From positions 7,562,432 to 7,626,431 of the forward strand of contig CM025852.1 of the NCBI GenBank assembly GCA_003952965.2: DNA of 64,000 nucleotides, read 5' to 3'. Each line of letters begins with the position of its first letter. Within the stretch, counting starts at the first letter, position 1. This document shows, one piece after another, positions 57,331-64,000 of the stretch. The position numbers and the translations under genes are program-made. Source of the stretch: Morella rubra. Taxonomy: Eukaryota > Streptophyta > Magnoliopsida > Fagales > Myricaceae. Below the pieces are notes generated by a model. It did no database searches. It was not told the DNA's origin and saw only the letters and a program-made list of their open reading frames with translations.

Positions 57331-58132
57331 ATAATTAATAAGTGATAGATGTTAACTATATTAGGAATTTAGAAATAATTTATAAGTGATAGATGTTAAC
57401 TATGTTATGGGTTATAGCCATTAAATTTAGAAATAATTAATAAGTGATAGATGTTAACTATATTAGGGTTTATAGCCATTAAATTTAGAAATAATTTGTA
57501 AGTGATAGATGTTAACTATATTAGGGGTTATAGCCATTAAATTCAGAAATAATTAATAATTGATAGATGTTAACTATATTAGTTAAATTTAGATGTTAAC
57601 TATATTAGGGTTTATAGCCATTAAATTTAGGATAAGTTAACTATATTAGGGGTTATAGCCATTAAATTTAGAAATAATTTAATATAGATGTTAACTATAT
57701 TAGGGGTTATAGCCATTAAATTTAGAAACAGTTTAACTATATTAGGGGTTATAGCCATTAAATTTAGAAATATTTATAAGTTTAACTATATTAGGGGTTA
57801 TAGCCATTAAATTTAGGGATAAGTTTAACTATATTAGGGGTTATAATTAAATTTAGAAATAATTTCTAAGTATAGATGTTAACTATATTTAGGGGTTATA
57901 GCCATTAAATTCAGAAATAATTTATAAGTGATAGATGTTAACTATATTAGGGGTTATAGCCATTAAATTCAGAAATAATTAATAAGTGATAGATGTTAAC
58001 TATATTATGGGTTATAGCCATTAAATTTAGAAATAATTTCTAAGTGATAGACGTTAACTATATTAGGGTTTATAGCCACTAAATTTAGAAATAATTTCTA
58101 AGTGGTAGATGTTAACTATATTAGGGGTTATA
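57331..58132. repeat. Tandem array of about 58-bp units inside the hAT element
   Basis: About 14 copies of a unit built from GATAGATGTTAACTATATTA, GGGGTTATAGCCATTAAATT and TAGAAATAATT(A/T)ATAAGT. Full units are about 58 bp; several central ones are shortened. It lies downstream of the transposase stop, between the gene and the right terminus. Confidence 0.93.
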
Positions 58133-58337
58133 AATGATGTGGGCTAAAAATAAAAAAAAATAAAAAATAAAAAAACTCAAGGAAAAAAGATGAAACCTGT
58201 CTGGACCACTTAAGTGGTCCAGACCGGACTATTTTGATCTGGACCGGACCACTTATCCAGTCCTTACATTTAAGCACAACCGGAAATTCGGTTCGAAAAC
58301 CAGACAAGATTTCCGGTTGTGCAGCCCTATTGTGGAC

Positions 58338-59494
58338 AACCAACTCATCCAAAAAAAAAAAAGCGAAAGCGTCGAGATGCCCCATCATGAAATCTCTCCA
58401 AATCACCGAACCTCTCCTTCATCTCCATTTTCACTTGTCATTTCCGCCCCCCCCCCCCCCCACATCGAACTCCACTTCACCTCCACTTTCGTTCACCCTT
58501 TTCCTTTCCCCCACTAAAGATGAAAGAGGGTTCAAGTGCAATATGGGGCTGGTAATCCTTGCACCTGTGATGTACTGGCCTAGTTTCCATTTGTCTCAAA
58601 GTTCCAAACTAGGCTGTTATTCAACCAAACTTTCTGCAAAGGGCTTCAAATTACACAATTTTGGCTGGTGGCAAGAAGAACAAGTAAAATGACCAACGCA
58701 GCATAGTCTAGACGAATAGAAGAGAAAGCAAGAGTCCAGGAGGTGAGAGCGCTTTTGAGGAATTGGTGATAAAAGAGGAAATATGCATGAAAATGCAACA
58801 CATTTATCCACTGTAGTATGCCTATCTCCTGGTCCAGACTCCTCTTTCCACCTTACAGAAACTCTTAAGTCTTTATTGTGTTTGTGAGGTCCTCAAAGCT
58901 GTTAAAAAAATATTTGAATCCGACGTTTACACATCCTTGTTAGTTATACGTGTGTTATAGGCAACATGTTAATAGAATGTATCGCCTGCTTATATCATTC
59001 TCTCTTTATCCATTTATATGCAAATGAAAGAGTTCAATTTCAATGGCTATGAACAAACGACACTTAAAAAAATCTAAATCGTCTTTTTGGAAATCAAAAG
59101 ACCTAAGAGACATTAAAAGAGACCCACTTCTCTCGATACAGATTGTACTAGTCTATTTTTTACTTGTTGGAGAAATCCCCTCCGACTTTGCATGAGGCCT
59201 CCAAAAGCTACCTAGTAAATTTGAAAATACAAGGCACAAGCACCTTGTCAATAGTAGCAGTAGTGAAAACAAGCTCCCCACCAAAGTTTCGAAATCCACA
59301 TTGTCCTTATTAATTCCAAATGATCCAATAGAGAGTGTGCGACTCTCTCCACTATATTGTGCCAAATTTATAGTTCTTGTAGAATTTTTCAACAAAGTTC
59401 TAGGATTCATGGTTTGCCTCCTTTGACTAAGCTGAGCGTTGGAGGATTTCCGCTACTAAATTTGGTGAATTGATATGGTTTGTAGTGGCTGATG
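58338..59494. other. Unassigned DNA between hAT and copia integrase
   Basis: Holds a poly-A run, a poly-C run at about 58447-58462 and a minus-strand frame at 59153-59410 that is not recognised. By position it should include the copia reverse transcriptase, but none of its motifs were found; this may instead be the body of the element whose end is at 53013. Confidence 0.35.
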
Positions 59495-61692
59495 ATGTTA
59501 GTACATCATAAGAAAATTGTGAGTTGCACAAAAAATGGTGAGTTGCATAGCCTGACCAGAATTTTTGTAAGGCAACGAGGACTCATCAAACACCACATGC
59601 CGAGAGACGTGGAATTTATTTGTTGTAGGAGAGAAACATCAATAGCCTTTGTGTCTGTCGTTGTAACCGATTAACACACAGTGAGGATTTGCTATCAAAT
59701 TTGTTCCACTTGGTGTCCCATAAATAAGGGTAACACCTGGACCCGAAAACTTTCAGGGAGGCGTAGTCAAGTTGTTTTCCATAGAGTCAAAAAAATGGAG
59801 AATCCTATTGAAGAATAGCAATAGGATTTCAATTGAGCAAGAAGATGGTTGTCATAAAAGCTTTTATACATAAACATTTAGGAATATTAGCATGCAACAA
59901 CATAGTAATTCTCAGTTCTCTTATAGCTCGATGTCTCCTTTCGACTGTGCCGTTTTATTCAGGTGTGTATGGGCAAGAAAGGTGATGAATAATGTCTATT
60001 CTTGCAACTGCTTCGGAAAACATTGATCAACAAACTCACCCCTCCATCAATTTGAATCAATTTAGTTAAGCCATCAAATTGCCATTTGATATATTTCTCA
60101 AATAGAAGAAATTAATCAAAGAAATCAGTTGTGCTTTACTGGGATCAGCCAAACAAATTTAGTAAAATCATCAACTACAGATACATAGAACCGAAACTGA
60201 TGTAAGGACATAACAGGGGATGGACTCCAAAGATCAATATGAATCTTTCCAAAAGAAGCAGTAGTCTTAGAATCAGACACAAGAAAAGGTAACTTAGAAA
60301 AACTTTTCTAACTAGAAACTCTCACAGAGAAAGGTTTTTTTATTGCATATAAATTGAATTAACCTTGACTAACGAAGATGCGCAACCACAATAGCCTGAG
60401 AATGTCCAAGTCGTTGATGTCATGTTTCTTTAGAAGCAGTACAAAATTTAGTAGAGAAGAGAGCCACTGGAGAGGCACAGATGGTGTACAGGTTACTCTG
60501 TTTTGTTCCCTTCAACAGTAACTGATGAGTCATTCGATCCTTGATCACAAAATCTCTGTTAGAAAATTCGCAGTTCACAGGGTAGTCAGAAGTAAGCTGG
60601 CCTATATATCGTAAACTTCTTTCCAATTCAAGAACTAATAGAACATCTCGTAAAGGAATCATAGAGGAACCAAAACCAAGTGTGGCATCGACAATATGTG
60701 TAATATTAAAGAAATCTTCATTACCAAGCATCACTTGATCAAGACCATTATAAGGATAAAAGATGTGTAAACTACTTTCGTTGGACTTCATATGAGTAAA
60801 AGCACTTGTATTAGAAGTCAATTCCTCAGTTCTTACATCAATATCAAGTTGTTGCAGTGCTTTGAATGCTTGTGGAAGATTTTCAGGTTGAACTGAATGA
60901 TTGAAACGGTGTCAGCACCGAATGGCAAGATGATATCTTAATTGGTTTCTCTCGAAGGTTGGCTTGGAGATGACCCTAACCAGGTTTTTGTTGCTGGGCT
61001 GAGGAGCAGGAACAAACCACGTCCCTTTGAAGAGAAACAGCCCAATTGCTTCTGATTCTTGTTGTATGATTTGGAATCAATTTTGTTAGCATAAAATACG
61101 GTATATTGTGAGGATCCTAGTGTATATAGAGTAAGTCTTGTCTCATAGCTCTAGAGGAGAGGGACGACTTCACTATATGAAGGCATCGGTGGCTTTAGCA
61201 TGAGGTGGTGAATGGTTCATATCAAGCACCAAGTCCTATGAGCAAGGAGATGACCTTATTCTTGTCACTAACAACATGTCCAATGGCAGCAAGACTGTCA
61301 CATACCCCCTTAAATTTTCAAACGTATTCATTGAGAAAAACTTCAGGAGTTTTCTTCATATATAGGTAAGTTGTTGTGTGACCAGTTCAGACCTATGCTT
61401 AGGTAGCAAGGCCAATGACTTGGCCAAGAGCTTCCTCAGCTAAGGTCCTGATGATCCAGCCTCGAAGAACCCGATCATCGATTTTCCATTTCTTGTATTA
61501 AGGATTGGGGGTTGTTATTGAGTTATCAGTAGCTATAAGTATAACCGTTGGTGGTTGGCTCTCTCCAGTGACGAAACCCGTGAGTCCTTGGCTTTCGACA
61601 ATTGCAAGAGCTTGCTCATGCCAAAGTGGGTAATTTTTGGGTTTAAGCCTAAGGGTAACAAAGTTACCAACATTGAAGGAAGCGAAAGACAT
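59495..61692 (-). pseudogene. Copia gag-protease-integrase, degenerate
   Basis: Minus-strand reading starts MSFASFNVGNFVTLRLKPKN, YPLWHEQALAIVESQGLTGF (copia gag start), then CDSLAAIGHVV and a degenerate zinc-knuckle area. Next come AFTHMKSNESSL, VMLGNEDFFNITHIVDATLG, GQLTSDYPVNCEFSNRDFVI, TWHQRLGHSQAIVVAHLR (pre-integrase), SPFLPIHT-like and NGTVERRHRAIREL-equivalent codons in broken frames near 59910-59990, and finally FHVSRHVVFDESS near 59570-59620. Frame breaks and stops are frequent. The order gag, protease, integrase confirms copia on minus. Confidence 0.88.
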
Positions 61693-61698
61693 TGTTTA

Positions 61699-61709
61699 CT
61701 CTAATACCA
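61699..61709 (-). other. Primer-binding site of the copia element
   Basis: On the minus strand TGGTATTAGAG directly follows the LTR end; the usual plant copia PBS, complementary to initiator methionine tRNA, is TGGTATCAGAG. One transition separates them. It fixes the inner edge of the 5' LTR. Confidence 0.85.
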
Positions 61710-62075
61710 TAAAGAAAGGTAAAAATTGAAGGATGCGGAAATCTCGCCTCACCGAATAGTAAGCGGTTAATTTTTATTTATAGAATAAAATCAATCTCTT
61801 TATAAAAGAATAAAAGCTATTAATTACATAATAAAGGCTATTAATTATAGAATAAAATCAAGATATCAAGATGTGTTGTTTTTGAAATCGTTGCTGAAGT
61901 TTCCAAAGATAAGCCCAACATCTTCAAATTCAAATCCTCGACTTTTGCCGGATCTGAGATAATGTTGGTAGAGTTTCTAAAGATAACTAGATTTTTATCC
62001 ACCTTCTTCAAATTCAAATCCTCCTGCTTCGAATTTAAATCCTCCTTGACTATTTGAATACTTTCTATTTTAATA
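61710..62075 (-). repeat. 5' LTR of the copia element
   Basis: Partner of 52411-52766, with scattered substitutions and small indels between them, so the insertion is not recent. Inner edge set by the PBS; outer edge near ...TTTTAATA at 62075. Confidence 0.85.
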
Positions 62076-62149
62076 TCTTTAATCTCGAGGCATTCCTTTT
62101 TGGGCGCTTTTTCTCTCGAAATCTCTCCCTTGGCCTTTTGAGCATTTTT

Positions 62150-62245
62150 GGTATTTTGGTTATGAGACACGAACAACGCCATCTTGTACCAGACTCCAAG
62201 CGCTTGTTTCCACCCATAGAGCTTTTTCTTTAACTTGTACACGCC
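62150..62245 (-). pseudogene. Possible copia reverse-transcriptase scrap
   Basis: The minus-strand frame contains YKLKKKLYGWKQALGVWYK, close to the copia RT motif LKKSLYGLKQAPRxWY. It lies outside the LTR of the neighbouring copia element, so it belongs to an older insertion. The rest of the frame is not RT-like. Confidence 0.5.
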
Positions 62246-62339
62246 CTCTAGACTAGTCTAATCTATCATGCACGGTTTCACCCATTAACAGGAATTGTAT
62301 GATTTGTCTCATACTATTTCTTCATGTTGGCATGAAATA

Positions 62340-64000
62340 TTATCTATCCTACACAGTTTCACCCACAAAAGATGCTCCAATATGTTCCCTTGAGATTGAG
62401 GTTATAGAGGTTATTTATGTCAAGGACAATAGCTAATGACTTGACACAAAGAAAGGCGAGTTGTTGATCAAAGTGCAATTCAACATCCATCAGATTCTCT
62501 TATATGGAAAGATTTTGATAGGATTTATCAGTGGTTTGCAAATGACTCTTGAAATGTTTCACTTCGACGAGCAGGTGATGGTTTCAACCCATTTAGCATT
62601 ATGAGTACATCTTACAGCATGTAGTTAGTTATTCTTACCCCATATAACCACCCCCCATGGAAGTGCACGAAACACCCATATTTGATGATGACTACACTTA
62701 TTCCTAAACCAAAGGCACCTGAAAATGATATTGATGTGTATTTGAGGCCATTGGTGGATGAGCTAAATGAGTTATGGAAAAATGGAGGGGATACATATGA
62801 TGCCTCTACTGTATAGACGTTCCGAATGCATGCAACTATGTTGTGGACAATAGATGACTTTTCAACCTATGGAGTTCTTCCAGGGTGGAGCACTATGGGC
62901 AAGCTAGCATGTCCAGAGTGTGATGCAGATACAGAGTTCTTGCGGTTGAAGCATGGACAAAAATACTGTTATATGGGTCACTATCGTTTCTTGCCACTAG
63001 GCCATTCTTGGTGAAAGAAGAAGCGTGAATTTGATGGCAACATTGAACGTAGAATTGCACCTCCAAACCTAACTGGTCATGATGTTTTGGAGCAATTAGG
63101 AAATATAAGAAATGCGACTATTGGAAAATTGTTGCCTACAGGGAAAAAGAACGTATAATTGAAGAGTTGAATTAGACTAAAAATAGTATTTTATTTGAGC
63201 TCCTGTATTGGGTAACTTTGAAACTCAGACATAACCTCAATGTCATGCATATTGAAAAAAAAATATTTGTGATAATATGTTGGGAACCTTATTGGGTATC
63301 GTGGAAAAATGAAAGATACAGTCAAAGTCCGAAAAGATTTGGAGAAAATGGGTCTCAAGTTGGGGCTACACTCACAAAAAATTGAAGGTCAATCTTTCAT
63401 GCCTCATGCTCATTACACACTATCAAAGAATGAGAAGAAAAACTTCTTAGCCTAATTGAAAGCTGTGAAGTTTCTTGATAATTACGCTTCAAATATCTCA
63501 AGGTGTGTGAATCTCGATGAGGGTAAAATCACTGGATTGACTAGCCATGATTGTCACATATTGTTACAGTGCTTACTTCCTGTTGCAATCTTAGGGTATC
63601 TAAGAAAAGATATAAGTATGGCATTGGTAGAGCTCTGTTCAATTTTCAAGCACTTATGTTCATGGACATTGAGCATAGAAGTGTTGCATAAAATTAGAGC
63701 TTTATATTGTTGCCATACCTTGTAAGCTTGAGATGATATTTCCACCAGCATTCTTTGACATCATTATACACTTAGCTGTAAATTTACCACGTGAGGTGTT
63801 GATTCCCGACCTGTGCAATTTCACTGGATGTATCCTGTCGAAAGGTTTCTTGGTCCATTAAAGCGCAATGTTAAAAACAAGTCACAACCAGAAGGTCCAA
63901 TAGGTGAGGCATACATTGATTTTGAATTCCTAACTTTTTGCTTCTTATACCTTCGTGATGTTGAGACAATATTTGACTGTGATGATCGAAATACTAATAG
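62340..64000 (+). pseudogene. Second CACTA TNP2-type transposase, degenerate, running off the window
   Basis: Plus-strand pieces in order: DGFNPFSIMSTSYSM, PKAPENDIDVYLRPLVDELN, ELWKNGGDTYDAS, TMLWTIDDFSTYGVLPGWST, MGKLACPECDADTEFLRLKH, LYWVTLKLRHNLNVMHIEKK, then DUF4218: GLTSHDCHILLQCLLPVAIL, GYLRKDISMALVELCSIFKH, FFDIIIHLAVNLPREV. The order matches 40186-43800, but at the protein level the two differ at many residues, so this is a different CACTA family or an old copy. Frequent stops and shifts. The right end lies beyond the window. Confidence 0.88.

Larger units (their letters stand above)
53217..58329 (+). mobile_element. hAT (Ac-like) DNA transposon
   Basis: Left end TGGGGGTGCACAGAACCGG and right end CCGGTTGTGCAGCCCTA form imperfect terminal inverted repeats. 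Flanking 8-mers ATGTGGAC (53209-53216) and TTGTGGAC (58330-58337) match at 7 of 8, the target length of hAT elements. Subterminal regions carry repeated GGACCGG/CCGGTCC motifs at both ends, typical of transposase-binding sites. Length 5,113 bp. It contains a broken hAT transposase gene and a long tandem array. Confidence 0.92.
52411..62075 (-). mobile_element. Ty1-copia retrotransposon, minus strand, disrupted by nested insertions
   Basis: Two similar LTR copies in the same orientation (52411-52766 and 61710-62075) bracket, in minus-strand order, PBS, gag, protease/pre-integrase, integrase and RNase H. The order gag, protease, integrase, RT-RNase H is diagnostic of copia. Most reverse transcriptase is missing or displaced. 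A foreign repeat end enters RNase H at 53013 and a hAT element occupies 53217-58329. TATCT lies next to the left LTR (52406-52410) and can also be read at 62074-62078 if the right LTR ends two bases earlier, a possible target duplication. Confidence 0.85.

Noticed and set aside
57331..58132. CRISPR-like array
   Set aside because: Units are contiguous with no unique spacers, and the genome is a plant; it is a minisatellite.

Overview
This is nuclear DNA from a flowering plant, almost certainly a eudicot. The evidence is a canonical MIR156 hairpin, plant-only transposon families (FAR1-type and MuDR-type MULEs, CACTA/En-Spm with plant accessory domains, Ac-like hAT, Ty1-copia), and gene fragments of plant families (pectin methylesterase, GRAS/SCL6-HAM, GRF zinc finger). 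The species cannot be fixed from the sequence. I see no intact host protein-coding gene. The window is AT-rich and is mostly nested, decayed transposable elements.

Layout. 1-0.93 kb: 3' part of a copia-type LTR. 0.93-4.3 kb: unassigned. 4.3-5.24 kb: minus-strand FAR1/MULE transposase fragment with a 244-bp tandem duplication, cut off where another repeat begins. 5.24-7.0 kb: GRF zinc-finger gene remnant. 10.2-22.1 kb: an old MuDR-type transposase gene (PB1-like N-terminus at 10.2 kb, C-terminus at 21-22.1 kb) split by a 10,013-bp MULE (10798-20810) with about 200-bp TIRs and 9-bp target duplications. That inner MULE carries a broken FAR1-like transposase (minus) and a PF20167-type gene (plus), and is itself host to a 1,400-bp Pack-MULE (12208-13607) holding a pectin methylesterase fragment. 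This is a three-level MULE nest. 24.9-25.6 kb: a direct duplication whose first copy looks like a deletion-riddled version of the second. 28.9-29.2 kb: MIR156 with a TATA box, the clearest functional host gene. 31.4 kb: an orphan CACTA end. 32-33.3 kb: a probable minus-strand LTR. 34.0-48.1 kb: a roughly 14-kb CACTA element with subterminal repeats rich in GTCCGGAC-like palindromes, an N-terminal coiled-coil/PF20167-like gene region, a TNP2-type transposase interrupted by a solo copia LTR (perfect TSD TAGAG), DUF4218/DUF4216-like parts and a Transposase_24 gene. 48.2-51.5 kb: a LINE-like 3' end, a second solo LTR of the same family, and a Pack-MULE carrying a GRAS (SCL6/HAM-like) fragment that still contains a near-complete miR171 target site. 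52.4-62.1 kb: a minus-strand copia element with both LTRs, PBS, gag, integrase and RNase H, interrupted by a repeat end and by a 5,113-bp hAT element. 62.3-64 kb: a second, decayed CACTA transposase running off the window.

How it fits together. Only MIR156 looks like a working host locus; its product represses SPL transcription factors. The rest is a record of successive insertions whose order can be read from target-site duplications. The two Pack-MULEs are of most biological interest, because both hold 5' fragments of host genes between long inverted repeats and could give rise to small RNAs; one carries a miR171 site. Two places (about 25.2 kb and 45.3 kb) show duplications in which one copy is peppered with small deletions, which looks more like unmerged contig ends than biology. 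All calls are made by reading the sequence; no database search was run.
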